15,171 nucleotides of DNA, taken from assembly GCA_903911455.1 (NCBI GenBank), contig CAIWDQ010000276.1:1-15171 (forward strand), in the 5' to 3' direction. The DNA is from an uncultured bacterium. GTDB taxonomy: Bacteria; Bacteroidota; Bacteroidia; Bacteroidales; JACABE01. The translations under genes and the position numbers were made by a program. The notes below the pieces were generated by a model. It did no database searches and was not told where the DNA came from. It saw nothing but the letters and a program-made list of their open reading frames with translations. Shown piece by piece: positions 6,694-15,164 of this stretch (the first letter of the stretch is position 1; every line of letters begins with the position of its first letter).

Positions 6694-7425
6694 ATGTATA
6701 ATTTAGAAGAAAACAAGAATTATCAATATGATAATACATTTGAAGTAGCATCTGCTGCTAAAACATTTATGACAGGAGTCTTTACATGGATGTTCTTAGC
6801 ACTATCCGTATCAGCAATTACTGCTTATTTATTCGGAACAAATAAAGAGTTAACTGACATGCTTTACAATCCTGAAACAGGAGGAATGTCTGGCTTAGGA
6901 TATTTTGTAATGTTTTCTCCTTTCGGATTTGTTCTTTTAATGGGATTAGGATTTAATAAACTTTCATCACAAGCTTTAACTCTTCTATTTACAGTCTTTG
7001 CTGTATTAATGGGAATGAGTTTAAGTTTTATATTTTTAAGGTTCACTTTAGGGTCAATCTTCAGTACTTTTGGTATTTGCGCTGGTATGTTTGGTGTAAT
7101 GGCTGTTGCAGGTTATACTACAAGTACCGACCTTACTAAATTCGGTTCTATAATGTTTATGGGACTTATAGGTATTATTATTGCCAGTATAATCAACATG
7201 TTTATGGGTAGCCAGATGATGGATTATGTTATTAGCTTTATTGGAGTTCTTGTATTTACAGGACTTACTGCTTATGATGTTCAGAAGCTAAAACGTATTG
7301 GCGAAGGAAGTATGTATGGTGCTGAAAATATGAAGAAACTTCAGATTATGGGTGCTCTTAACCTTTATCTTGATTTTATCAACTTATTCTTATTTTTACT
7401 ACGTTTCTTTGGTAACAGGAAATAA
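6694..7425 (+). CDS. Bax inhibitor-1/YccA family membrane protein
   Basis: Integral inner-membrane protein of 243 residues with about seven hydrophobic segments (roughly 24-47, 66-87, 92-115, 120-141, 148-171, 176-195 and 217-239). It shows the family signature GLTAYDVQKLKRI (190-202) and the final LNLYLDFINLFLFLLR helix. Asp195 and Asp227 are at the places of the paired aspartates that form a pH-sensitive latch in the bacterial homologue YetJ, a calcium leak channel. That role is known for the family and only inferred here. The basic tail FGNRK is typical. The gene has its own TAnnTTTG promoter and is followed 41 bp later by an intrinsic terminator, so it is probably a single-gene transcription unit. 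Confidence 0.93.
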   Translation: MYNLEENKNYQYDNTFEVASAAKTFMTGVFTWMFLALSVSAITAYLFGTNKELTDMLYNPETGGMSGLGYFVMFSPFGFVLLMGLGFNKLSSQALTLLFTVFAVLMGMSLSFIFLRFTLGSIFSTFGICAGMFGVMAVAGYTTSTDLTKFGSIMFMGLIGIIIASIINMFMGSQMMDYVISFIGVLVFTGLTAYDVQKLKRIGEGSMYGAENMKKLQIMGALNLYLDFINLFLFLLRFFGNRK

Positions 7426-7466
7426 GAATACATTCATTTAAATAGAAATAATATTAATAAACATAG

Positions 7467-7497
7467 AACTCTCCTGAATGCATAGGGAGAGTTTTTT
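7467..7497 (+). terminator. Intrinsic terminator after the Bax inhibitor-1 gene
   Basis: Perfect 8-bp stem aactctcc (7467-7474) and ggagagtt (7486-7493) with an 11-nt loop and a run of six T (7492-7497). It ends only 18 bp before the fabD start codon, leaving little room for a fabD promoter downstream of it. Confidence 0.88.
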
Positions 7498-7515
7498 AAT
7501 TTAAAAGAATATCAC

Positions 7516-8394
7516 ATGAAAAAAGCGTATGTTTTCCCTGGTCAGGGGGCTCAGTTTATCGGTATGGGTAAAGATCTTTATGATACTAATCCAGAAGCAA
7601 AAGCAATGTTTGAAAAAGCTAATGAAATACTTGGCTTTCGTATTACCGACCTTATGTTTGAAGGTACACCTGAAGATTTAGTTCAGACTAAAGTTACCCA
7701 ACCTGCAATCTTCTTACATTCAGTAATCCTTGCTCATACTTTGGGTGCTGATTTTAAACCGGACATGGTTGCCGGACATTCATTAGGTGAGTTCTCAGCA
7801 TTGGTTGCTAATAAGACTTTAACTTTTGAAAGTGGCTTACGTTTAGTTGCTAAGCGCGCTAATGCAATGCAGAAAGCTTGCGAAGCTGAACCTTCAACTA
7901 TGGCTGCTATTTTAGGTATTGATGACAAAACTGTAGAAGATATTTGTGCATCTATTGACGAAGTTGTTGTTCCTGCAAATTACAATAGCCCTGGTCAGTT
8001 GGTTATTTCAGGTTCAATGAAAGGTATTGAAATAGCTTGTGAAAAGATTAAAGCTGCGGGTGCTAAACGTGCGTTACCACTTAAAGTTGGTGGTGCTTTC
8101 CATTCTCCTTTGATGGAACCTGCAAGAATTGAATTAGCTGAAGCTATCAATTCTACTGAATTCAGTACTCCTATTTGTCCTGTTTATCAAAATGTAAATG
8201 CTCAGCCTGTTACTGATCCTGCTCAGATTAAAGAAAATCTTATTACTCAGCTTACTTCTCCAGTTAGATGGACTCAGATAGCTGAAAATATGATTGCTGA
8301 TGGAGGTACTACTTTCGTAGAAGTTGGTCCTGGTACTGTTTTACAAGGATTAATTAAGAAAGTAAAAGCTGATGTTGAAACGATGAGTGCTTAA
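7516..8394 (+). CDS. fabD: Malonyl-CoA:ACP transacylase
   Basis: Transfers the malonyl group from coenzyme A to acyl carrier protein, supplying the extender unit for type II fatty-acid synthesis in the cytoplasm. The 292 residues are a little shorter than the E. coli enzyme (about 309). The N-terminal FPGQGAQ (7-13) forms part of the oxyanion hole, and GHSLGE (87-92) holds the catalytic Ser89. Arg114 in AKRANAMQ binds the malonyl carboxylate. AFHSPLM (194-200) carries the catalytic His196, and EVGPGTVLQGL (269-279) is the conserved C-terminal motif. All key residues are present. The gene stands between two intrinsic terminators; none of the usual fab partners (fabH, fabG, acpP, fabF) is adjacent. 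No Shine-Dalgarno sequence precedes the ATG, as is common in this phylum. Confidence 0.97.
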   Translation: MKKAYVFPGQGAQFIGMGKDLYDTNPEAKAMFEKANEILGFRITDLMFEGTPEDLVQTKVTQPAIFLHSVILAHTLGADFKPDMVAGHSLGEFSALVANKTLTFESGLRLVAKRANAMQKACEAEPSTMAAILGIDDKTVEDICASIDEVVVPANYNSPGQLVISGSMKGIEIACEKIKAAGAKRALPLKVGGAFHSPLMEPARIELAEAINSTEFSTPICPVYQNVNAQPVTDPAQIKENLITQLTSPVRWTQIAENMIADGGTTFVEVGPGTVLQGLIKKVKADVETMSA

Positions 8395-8422
8395 CAGCTC
8401 AATTAAAGAGATTCTCAATATG

Positions 8423-8449
8423 AAAGCCTGCTCAATGCAGGCTTTTTTT
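8423..8449 (+). terminator. Intrinsic terminator after fabD
   Basis: Perfect 9-bp stem aaagcctgc (8423-8431) and gcaggcttt (8437-8445), loop tcaat, T run 8443-8449, 28 bp past the fabD stop codon. Confidence 0.93.
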
Positions 8450-8513
8450 ATGCAAATAAGTTAAATTATGATTAATTAATAGTTGAGTTATCATTATAAA
8501 TAAATATTTATAC

Positions 8514-8521
8514 TACCTTTG
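8514..8521 (+). promoter_or_regulatory. -7 promoter element of the phosphoesterase gene
   Basis: TACCTTTG matches TAnnTTTG exactly and lies 26 bp before the start codon. Together with the terminator at 8423-8449 it makes the downstream gene an independent unit. A TTG at 8483-8485 is too far upstream to be a confident -33 element. Confidence 0.6.
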
Positions 8522-8547
8522 ACGAAGAATTTATAATCAATCATCTT

Positions 8548-10992
8548 ATGAAAATATCATACCTTAATATACTTCTTAGCTTTTGTGTATCTATCTTATC
8601 AATGAATTATACACAGGCTCAACCCTTGAACAATGCTAAATCAAATCAGGTTCTATTGCCTAATGGATGGACTCTTACTCCTGCCGGCAAAAGTATTCCT
8701 CTGGGTGATTTGCCTTTAAACATTACTGTTTCTGATTCTAAAGCTTTAATGGCTGTTACCAATAACGGTCAGAGTGATCAGGGGATTTATTTAATTGATG
8801 TCAACAAACAAAAGATTTTAGATACAATTAGAATCAAGATGTCATGGGTGGGATTAAAGTTCAGTCATAACGAAAAATATCTGTATGCTTCGGGTGGTAA
8901 TCTTAATTGTATTATAAGGTATGAGATCAAAGATAAAAAGCTTATTGCTAATGATACTTTTAAGCTTGGTAAGCCATGGCCTGTTAAGATATCGCCAGCC
9001 GGATTAGATGTGGATGATGACAGAAATCTCTTATATGTTGTTACCAAAGAAAACAATTCGCTATACGTAGTAGATTTAACTACTAAGAATGTAATACAGG
9101 AGTTACCTGTTGGCGATGTGGCATATACATGTCTGTTGTCGCCTGATAAAAAGCTACTTTATGTTAGTTGCTGGGGTTGTCGTAAGGTAAAGATTTATGA
9201 TACAAAACAACTGGCTTTTGTAGGTGCTGTTATGGTTGGTGATCATCCCAATGATATGTGTTTAAATAAGAAAGGAACACTGCTTTATGTAGCCAATTCT
9301 AATGATAACTCGGTTTCTGTTGTTGATCTTACCAAAAGAAAAACTATTGAAACCCTTAATGCAGCGCTTTATCCTAATGCCCCGAGTGGCTCTACTACCA
9401 ATAGTGTTGCCCTCAGCGAAGACGAACAGACTCTATATATTGCTAATGCAGATAATAATTGTCTTGCAGTTTTTAATGTTACTAAGCCTGGTTCGGGCAA
9501 GAGCAAAGGTTTTATCCCTACAGGCTGGTATCCAACATGTGTAAGAGTTATTGATAAGAAGATATATGTTGCTAATGGCAAAGGCTTTTCTTCTTATCCA
9601 AATCCTTATGGCCCTAATCCAATTAATAAAAAGAATAAGGTAATTTATCAAGGGTATGACAATGCATCTACAAATAAATCAACTTATATAGGTGGTTTGT
9701 TTCGCGGTACCTTAAGTATTATAAATACTCCTGACATCAAGCAGCAAAGTCTGTATTCGCAACAGGTTTATAAGAATACTCCTTATCAAAAAGAAAAAGA
9801 AACACAGGCTGAAGGCAAAGAGGGGAATCCTATTCCTAAAAAGGTTGGAGATAGTTCGCCTATCAAACATGTATTTTATATCATTAAAGAAAACCGTACC
9901 TACGACCAGGTTCTGGGTGATATGAAGGGTGGTAATGGTGATACTAATCTTTTGTTGTTTGGCGAAAAATATACTCCCAATCTACATGCTATTGCCCGTG
10001 AGTTTGTTTTGTTTGATAATTTTTATTGTGATGGTGAAGTAAGTGCCGACGGACATAACTGGAGTATGGGTGCTTATGCTACTGATTATCTTGAAAAAAC
10101 ATGGCCTTCGGGTTATGGTGGCAAAGGTGGTAATTATGATGCCGAAGGTAGCCGTGAGATTGCCAATAATAAGAATGGTTTTATATGGGATTTCTGCAAA
10201 AGATTTGGCGTTACGTATCGTACGTATGGTGAGTTTGTTGATGATTGGAAACCTAACATTCCGGTTCTTATCGGTCACTATTGTCCTTATTATGTTAGTT
10301 GGGATCAACAGATGCGAGATACATTGAGATGCAATCAATGGAAACGTGATTTTGATTCTTTGCTTGGCGCGAATGCTGTTCCACAGTTTAATTCACTGCG
10401 GTTTATCAACGATCATACTGTGGGATTATCAAAAGGAGGGAATACACCTTTTGCTGATGTTGCCGACAATGATTTGGCTGTAGGGATGTTTATTGAACAT
10501 CTGAGCAAGAGTTCTATATGGAACCAGAGTGCAGTGTTTATTGTAGAAGATGATGCTCAGAATGGACCTGACCATGTGGATGCACACCGTAGTACACTTT
10601 ATGTTGCCGGAGGTTTCGTAAAGCGTGGCTATATTGATCATACTATGTATTCTACCTCTTCGGTGCTCCGAACTATGGAACTTATACTGGGCTTGCCGCC
10701 AATGAGCCAGTACGATGCTGCAGCCACTCCAATGTGGAGGTGCTTTGAGGATACTTTAAACCGTTCAACTTTTAAATATCGCCCTGCCAATGTTGATCTT
10801 AACGAAAAGAATACTGTTATAAGCAAATGGCAGAAGCTAAGTGAAACCTTTGATTTCAGAAGAGAAGATATGGCTCCCGATCAGGAACTAAACGAAGTTA
10901 TCTGGGCAGCCGTTAAAGGCGAAAACATACCTTGTCCTTCGCCTGTTCATGCTGCATTTATTAAGCTTAATGAAGAGGAAGATGATGATTAA
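8548..10992 (+). CDS. Secreted YVTN beta-propeller / phosphoesterase fusion protein
   Basis: Exported protein of 814 residues with signal peptide MKISYLNILLSFCVSILS..., likely cut after TQA-Q (residue 24). Residues about 35-400 form a YncE/YVTN-type beta-propeller; repeats are seen as NLLYVVTKENNSLYVVDL, KLLYVSCWGCRKVKIYD, TLLYVANSNDNSVSVVDL and TLYIANADNNCLAVFNV. Residues about 438-735 form a phosphoesterase domain of the phospholipase C/acid phosphatase type (alkaline phosphatase superfamily). Likely metal or active-site residues are in IIKENRTYD (445-453), FDNFYCDGEVSADGHNW (489-505), NDHTVG (621-626) and EDDAQNGPDHVDAH (667-680). The substrate is unknown; phosphodiesters or phosphomonoesters are possible. 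The protein ends in EEEDDD with no type IX sorting domain and no lipobox, so it is probably periplasmic. The propeller-plus-phosphatase architecture recurs in Bacteroidota. Confidence 0.92.
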   Translation: MKISYLNILLSFCVSILSMNYTQAQPLNNAKSNQVLLPNGWTLTPAGKSIPLGDLPLNITVSDSKALMAVTNNGQSDQGIYLIDVNKQKILDTIRIKMSWVGLKFSHNEKYLYASGGNLNCIIRYEIKDKKLIANDTFKLGKPWPVKISPAGLDVDDDRNLLYVVTKENNSLYVVDLTTKNVIQELPVGDVAYTCLLSPDKKLLYVSCWGCRKVKIYDTKQLAFVGAVMVGDHPNDMCLNKKGTLLYVANSNDNSVSVVDLTKRKTIETLNAALYPNAPSGSTTNSVALSEDEQTLYIANADNNCLAVFNVTKPGSGKSKGFIPTGWYPTCVRVIDKKIYVANGKGFSSYPNPYGPNPINKKNKVIYQGYDNASTNKSTYIGGLFRGTLSIINTPDIKQQSLYSQQVYKNTPYQKEKETQAEGKEGNPIPKKVGDSSPIKHVFYIIKENRTYDQVLGDMKGGNGDTNLLLFGEKYTPNLHAIAREFVLFDNFYCDGEVSADGHNWSMGAYATDYLEKTWPSGYGGKGGNYDAEGSREIANNKNGFIWDFCKRFGVTYRTYGEFVDDWKPNIPVLIGHYCPYYVSWDQQMRDTLRCNQWKRDFDSLLGANAVPQFNSLRFINDHTVGLSKGGNTPFADVADNDLAVGMFIEHLSKSSIWNQSAVFIVEDDAQNGPDHVDAHRSTLYVAGGFVKRGYIDHTMYSTSSVLRTMELILGLPPMSQYDAAATPMWRCFEDTLNRSTFKYRPANVDLNEKNTVISKWQKLSETFDFRREDMAPDQELNEVIWAAVKGENIPCPSPVHAAFIKLNEEEDDD

Positions 10993-11000
10993 GGTAAATT

Positions 11001-11026
11001 AATTACGAATTACGAATTACGAATTA
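11001..11026 (+). repeat. 7-bp microsatellite (aattacg)
   Basis: Three exact copies of aattacg plus a partial fourth, 9 bp after the phosphoesterase stop codon. Simple intergenic repeat. Confidence 0.9.
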
Positions 11027-11045
11027 AGTATAGCAAACACCTGAT

Positions 11046-11073
11046 CGTCATTGCGAGCGTAGCGAAGCAATCT
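11046..11073 (+). repeat. Dispersed palindromic repeat (cattgcgagc...gaagcaatc type)
   Basis: This 28-nt sequence is of a dispersed intergenic repeat type that I recognise from genomes of several unrelated phyla. Arms attgc (11050-11054) and gcaat (11067-11071) pair, with an agcg-rich centre. It lies between two convergent genes, a typical place for such elements. Confidence 0.8.
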
Positions 11074-11078
11074 TATAA

Positions 11079-11119
11079 ATTCCCCATTTGAAGAGAGCTA
11101 GGGGGATGTTCTTTTTTTT
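11079..11119 (+). terminator. Probable intrinsic terminator after the phosphoesterase gene
   Basis: attcccc (11079-11085) pairs with gggggat (11101-11107), seven pairs including one G-T wobble, loop of 15 nt, followed by a long T run (11112-11120). The sequence from the loop to gatgtt resembles the element at 15066-15090, so the terminator seems to derive from the dispersed repeat family. Confidence 0.6.
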
Positions 11120-11200
11120 TATTTTTATTATGATGATGATTATATTTATAACCAAAGTCAGGGTTTAAATATAAAAGAGGAGAAGAAAGGCAATGTATTT

Positions 11201-14200
11201 TTACCTTATCACTGTTACTGTTCCATTTCTTTTTATCTGTTCGTTAGTATCTTTTATAATACCAGTAACTAGATAAACATAAACTCCATTAGGAACAAGC
11301 TTGCCTTTATATGTGCCATCCCAACCTTTAGTTTTATCATTACTTTCAAATAGTTGTTCGCCCCATCTATCATAAATATAAAGATGAAACTCAGAAAACT
11401 CAGCTAAAGTTTCTATTTTAAACACATCATTTAATCCATCCCCATTAGGAGTAAAACTATTAGGTATATAGATATCAGGTGTTGAACAATCTTTATAATA
11501 GATTTGTATAGTATCACTGACTATACAATTACTATCTACCTTTACTATTACCCAATAAAGTCCTTGCTGGTTTACTGTATATGTTGGATTTGTTGTACTA
11601 TCCTGCCAAAGATAGGTTGAATTTTGATTTGTAGCATCTAAAAAAATTGTTTTACCAATACATAGTGTAGTATCATTGCTTAATTTAACTTTAGGAATAG
11701 GCACAACTGTTAAATTAGTAGTTATGATACTATCACATAAGAAACTAGTAGCAAGCGTATCATTATAATGTCCTGATAAAGTATATATATGAGTTCCTAC
11801 TTGAAATGTTTCTCCCTGGCAAATTATTGAATTAAGATTTATTTGTTTTACTGGATTTACAGTTAGATTAGTTGTAACTATACTATCGCAACCAAAATAT
11901 GTTGAAAGTGTATCTTTATAAATCCCTGCAATAGTATAATTATGATTTGCTATATGGAAAAATTCACCTTGACAGATTACAGGATTTAAAGTTTTATATT
12001 TTTTAGGATTAACTGTTAGATTGGTTGTAATTATACTATCACACCCTAAATATGTTGAAAGAGTATCTTTATAATTACCTGCTAAAGCATAATTATGTGT
12101 TCCAACTTGGAAAATATCTCCCTGGCAAATTATTGGATTAAGATTTATTTGTTTCTTTGGATTTACTGTTAGATTAATTGTAACAATGCTATCACATCCA
12201 TAATTTGAAATTAATGTGTCTTTATAAGTTCCTGCAATTGCATAATTATGAATTCCTACGTTATATATTTGTCCCTGACAAATTAAAGGATTTATATTTG
12301 TTGTTATTAAAGGAATTACATTAATTATAACACTATCACAAGTAGAAGTATCACAACTGCTTTCCCATCTGGCATAGTATACTGTTGTTTGTGTAGGTGA
12401 TGGGATAGTTATTATAGAATCTTTACCAATATAAGTTAGTCCATAAGCTACTTTATACCATTTTAATGTATCACCAGTTCCTCCTATTGCAATTAATGTG
12501 ATAGTACCAGTATCATTTGCACATATATTATTTCTATTAGTTTGTAATGTCGTGGGACAATCTACTATGCAAGGAGAAGTAATTTTCAATATAAAACTAT
12601 CATCCATAGCACACCAACTACTGTCAAAATAAGCGCCATTTCCTGGATTAATTGTATATGCACCTGTATCTAGCCATTCACCTATGAAATATATATTATT
12701 ATTATTATCAACAGTTATATCTCTACCAAAATCTTTATAACTGCTTCCATAGTAAGTTGCATATTTTCTTGCACCTTGTTTGTTGAACATTAATATAAAA
12801 GCATCACCGAATCCACCAGAATATATTGGTTGCCAATATTCACCTATTAACTGTTGAGTTGGGAAATTTGTTGATTCTGTTGACCCCGTTACATATATAT
12901 TATCATGCTTATCAGAAAAAATATAATTTCCACTTAAATCATTAAGATAATCATCATCATTTCCACCATAATAAGTAGCCCATTGTCTAATTCCTTGATT
13001 ATTGAATTTTAATATAAAAGCATCATACATTCCTCCTGTAACACCTTGCCAATATGCTCCTGTTAATTGTTGAGTTGGAAAATTTAAAGAACGAGTATAT
13101 CCCGTAATATATAAGTTGTTTTGACTATCAAAACATATTGAATTCCCAATATCTTCTAAACTACCACCATAATAAGTTGCCCACAATCTTACACCTTGAC
13201 TATTAAATTTTAATATAAACGCATCACTAAATCCAGCAAAAGTAGGCTGCCAAAAGGATCCAATTAGTTGTTGTAAAGGGAGATTTGTTGATTTTGTTCC
13301 ACCGGTTATATAAACATTATCAATTTTATCAATACAAATGTCTCCATTTATCCATAAACTACCTATCCATTCATCTCCACTTCCACCATAATAAGTAGCC
13401 CATTGTCTTATCCCAAGATCATTAAACTTTAATATAAAATAATCTCCGTGTCCACCACCATAAGATGCTTGCCAATATGCTCCTGTTAATTGCTGAGTTG
13501 GAATATCTGTAGAAAGTGTGAGTCCTAGAATATAAATATCATCCTGACTATCAACACAAATTGAGAGGCTTATTTCTTTTAAACTACCACCATAATAAGT
13601 TGCCCACATTCTAATACCTTGGTTATTGAATTTAATTATAAACAAATCATCAATTCCAGAACTAGTCGGTTGCCAATATGCTCCGGCTAATTGTTGAACA
13701 GGCATATTTGTAGAACTTGTATATCCCAAAATATAAATATCATAATGGCTATCTATACAAATTGAATTGCTATAATCATAGTTACTACCACCATAATAAG
13801 TTGCCCATAGTCTAACACCTATATTGTTGAATTTTAATATTGTGATATCGCAATAAATCTCAATAGCTTGCCAGAAAGCACCAGTCATTTGTTGAGTTGG
13901 AAAATCTAATGAACTAGAATATCCTGTTATCAAAATATTATCTGTGCTATCAACACAAATTGAAACAAAACCATCGTTAAAACTACCACCATAATATGTA
14001 GCCCACACTAAAGGATCAATAACTAAATCTTGGGTTTTATCATAATCATTAATAGTAAAAGAAATAGTACTGTCATTATTAATAATGTATTTACTTTGTA
14101 TTTCTTTTTCTTTATTATTTTGGTATGTATAAATGTTGCCTTCTTCAATGTTACCTGCTATGGTTTGGATCTTTAGTTTGGTATCTTTATCTAATAAAGA

Positions 14201-14917
14201 AATAGATTGTGCATTTAGGTATTTAATTTTAATGTCTTTATAATTGGCTTCGGGATGAATAATGAAATCGTACTTTAATGGGTGTTCTTTATTATTTTTA
14301 TTGGTATAAATAACCCAGTCAATTCCTTTATAGATGTTCTTTATTGTTATCTTACCAAAACCTTTTACATCATAAATACCTTCGGGGCAATGGGGATAGA
14401 AATAATTATAATGTCCTTGGGGGCTTTCTTCTTCTTTAATTATATTGTCTTTAGTGATGTTAGCTCCCACTAAATCCATATCTAAACGATAATACAATAT
14501 ATTTTTGTTTTCGTCTTCTTCTTTGACTTCACCCCCGCCTCCTTTGTCCACACCCCCAGCCCCTCTCCTATGAGGAGAGGGGAGTGAGACATGCGTTGAT
14601 TTTGCTGAATTTTGATAAGTTTCTTTTGCTTCGTTACTTTCTTCTACTTCTTCTTTTTCTTCAAATTTAATAAAGACGTAGCTTATGCCTTTATCTGTAA
14701 TATAGATATCACAGCTACCAAATGATGTCTTAAACAAAACATTATCGGCTGGCTTGCCTTCGGTGGTGGTGAACTGTCCTTTGTTTTCAATAAATTCTAA
14801 TTGCTGATTTTTAACCCATGCCTTAGCCTTGGCTTCGGTAGCTTTGTCTGCTTTGTTGTTGCCTGCAAACAAAGTAAACGAAACGAGAAATAATAAGACT
14901 AGTATTCTTGTTCTCAT
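11201..14917 (-). CDS. SBBP-repeat protein with gliding-motility/type IX secretion C-terminal domain
   Basis: Large exported protein of 1238 residues. Signal peptide at 1-18 (MRTRILVLLFLVSFTLFAG). Residues about 38-302 match the N-terminal domain usual in SBBP proteins (FIENKGQF, NVLFKTSFG, YRLDMDLVGAN, YDFIIHPEAN, LVIDPLVWATYYGG). It carries an odd Gly/Pro-rich insert at 108-130. Seven SBBP repeats with (W/Y)ATYYG(G/S) motifs fill about 303-780. One Ig-like segment spans about 785-870. Four 50-residue repeats (871-1072) follow the pattern ICQG...H.Y...G.Y.DTL...CDSI.T.NLTV. A second Ig-like segment spans about 1075-1143. The C-terminal domain at 1149-1238 (IPNSFTPNGDGLNDVF, YDRWGEQLF, GWDGTYKGKLVPNGVYVY) directs export by the type IX secretion system and surface attachment. 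It is probably a surface adhesin-like protein; no enzyme motif is seen. Confidence 0.93.
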   Translation of the reverse strand: MRTRILVLLFLVSFTLFAGNNKADKATEAKAKAWVKNQQLEFIENKGQFTTTEGKPADNVLFKTSFGSCDIYITDKGISYVFIKFEEKEEVEESNEAKETYQNSAKSTHVSLPSPHRRGAGGVDKGGGGEVKEEDENKNILYYRLDMDLVGANITKDNIIKEEESPQGHYNYFYPHCPEGIYDVKGFGKITIKNIYKGIDWVIYTNKNNKEHPLKYDFIIHPEANYKDIKIKYLNAQSISLLDKDTKLKIQTIAGNIEEGNIYTYQNNKEKEIQSKYIINNDSTISFTINDYDKTQDLVIDPLVWATYYGGSFNDGFVSICVDSTDNILITGYSSSLDFPTQQMTGAFWQAIEIYCDITILKFNNIGVRLWATYYGGSNYDYSNSICIDSHYDIYILGYTSSTNMPVQQLAGAYWQPTSSGIDDLFIIKFNNQGIRMWATYYGGSLKEISLSICVDSQDDIYILGLTLSTDIPTQQLTGAYWQASYGGGHGDYFILKFNDLGIRQWATYYGGSGDEWIGSLWINGDICIDKIDNVYITGGTKSTNLPLQQLIGSFWQPTFAGFSDAFILKFNSQGVRLWATYYGGSLEDIGNSICFDSQNNLYITGYTRSLNFPTQQLTGAYWQGVTGGMYDAFILKFNNQGIRQWATYYGGNDDDYLNDLSGNYIFSDKHDNIYVTGSTESTNFPTQQLIGEYWQPIYSGGFGDAFILMFNKQGARKYATYYGSSYKDFGRDITVDNNNNIYFIGEWLDTGAYTINPGNGAYFDSSWCAMDDSFILKITSPCIVDCPTTLQTNRNNICANDTGTITLIAIGGTGDTLKWYKVAYGLTYIGKDSIITIPSPTQTTVYYARWESSCDTSTCDSVIINVIPLITTNINPLICQGQIYNVGIHNYAIAGTYKDTLISNYGCDSIVTINLTVNPKKQINLNPIICQGDIFQVGTHNYALAGNYKDTLSTYLGCDSIITTNLTVNPKKYKTLNPVICQGEFFHIANHNYTIAGIYKDTLSTYFGCDSIVTTNLTVNPVKQINLNSIICQGETFQVGTHIYTLSGHYNDTLATSFLCDSIITTNLTVVPIPKVKLSNDTTLCIGKTIFLDATNQNSTYLWQDSTTNPTYTVNQQGLYWVIVKVDSNCIVSDTIQIYYKDCSTPDIYIPNSFTPNGDGLNDVFKIETLAEFSEFHLYIYDRWGEQLFESNDKTKGWDGTYKGKLVPNGVYVYLVTGIIKDTNEQIKRNGTVTVIR
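11702..12307 (-). repeat. Four 50-residue tandem repeats within the SBBP gene
   Basis: Encodes residues 871-1072, four copies of a unit with ICQG, H.Y...G.Y.DTL, CDSI and NLTV. The LTV motif falls at exact or near-exact 50-residue intervals (916, 967, 1018 and 1069). Copies 2, 3 and 4 also agree strongly at DNA level, which points to recent unequal exchange. Confidence 0.85.
12728..14011 (-). repeat. SBBP repeat block, seven WATYYGG units
   Basis: Residues 303-730. WATYYGG or a close variant occurs at about 305, 371, 438, 506, 579, 646 and 719, spacing 66-73 residues. Each unit also has a D..DN(I/V)Y(I/V)TG strand and an (F/M/L)P.QQL.G.(Y/F)WQ strand, expected to build beta-propeller blades. 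Confidence 0.85.
14528..14596 (-). repeat. Palindromic repeat inserted in frame in the SBBP gene
   Basis: Contains a perfect 10-bp inverted repeat, cccctctcct 14560-14569 with aggagagggg 14573-14582, loop atg, and next to it cacccccgcct (14530-14540) and cacccccag (14551-14559). The same kind of sequence lies between genes at 4064-4090 and 15059-15090. In the protein it becomes residues 108-130, including LPSPHRRGAGG, in a Glu/Lys-rich loop of the N-terminal domain. The reading frame is kept. Confidence 0.75.
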
Positions 14918-14935
14918 GATTCAGTTATAAGGATA

Positions 14936-14943
14936 CAAAGATA
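14936..14943 (-). promoter_or_regulatory. -7 promoter element of the SBBP gene
   Basis: On the minus strand this reads TATCTTTG, an exact TAnnTTTG match, with the downstream edge 18 bp before the start codon. A TTTTTG lies 21 nt further upstream, close to the expected -33 position. Confidence 0.6.
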
Positions 14944-15058
14944 TATAATAAGACGCAATAAAAGCAAAAACGTTTCAATTATTATGATATTTATTAAAAA
15001 GATTCCTCGTAGAGGATAAATCTCAATAGAAATATTATTGATGTATTTTTTCTTTAAG

Positions 15059-15090
15059 TCCTCTCCTTTGGAGAGGATTTAGGAGATGTC
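15059..15090 (+). repeat. Palindromic repeat, intergenic copy
   Basis: Perfect 8-bp inverted repeat tcctctcc 15059-15066 with ggagagga 15070-15077, loop ttt, followed by tttaggagatgtc. It belongs to the same family as 14560-14582 (inside the SBBP gene), 4064-4090 and the decayed copy at 11081-11110. Confidence 0.8.
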
Positions 15091-15151
15091 ATTAGGTCGC
15101 AGATACTCAGATTTAAGAAACTACAAAACTCCAATTTTCTACAAATAGAAC

Positions 15152-15164
15152 GCAGCTACGCTGC
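15152..15164. repeat. Short palindrome at the right edge
   Basis: gcag (15152-15155) pairs with ctgc (15161-15164) around ctacg, within cgcagctacgctgct. A nearby cctcgtagagg (15005-15015) is a second short palindrome. Both look like intergenic repeat debris. Confidence 0.4.

Noticed and set aside
10043..10327. Plus-strand 94-codon frame inside the phosphoesterase gene
   Set aside because: Out of frame with the conserved phosphoesterase motifs; a shadow frame.
14282..14473. Plus-strand 63-codon frame
   Set aside because: Antisense to the conserved N-terminal domain of the SBBP gene, with hydrophobic low-complexity content.
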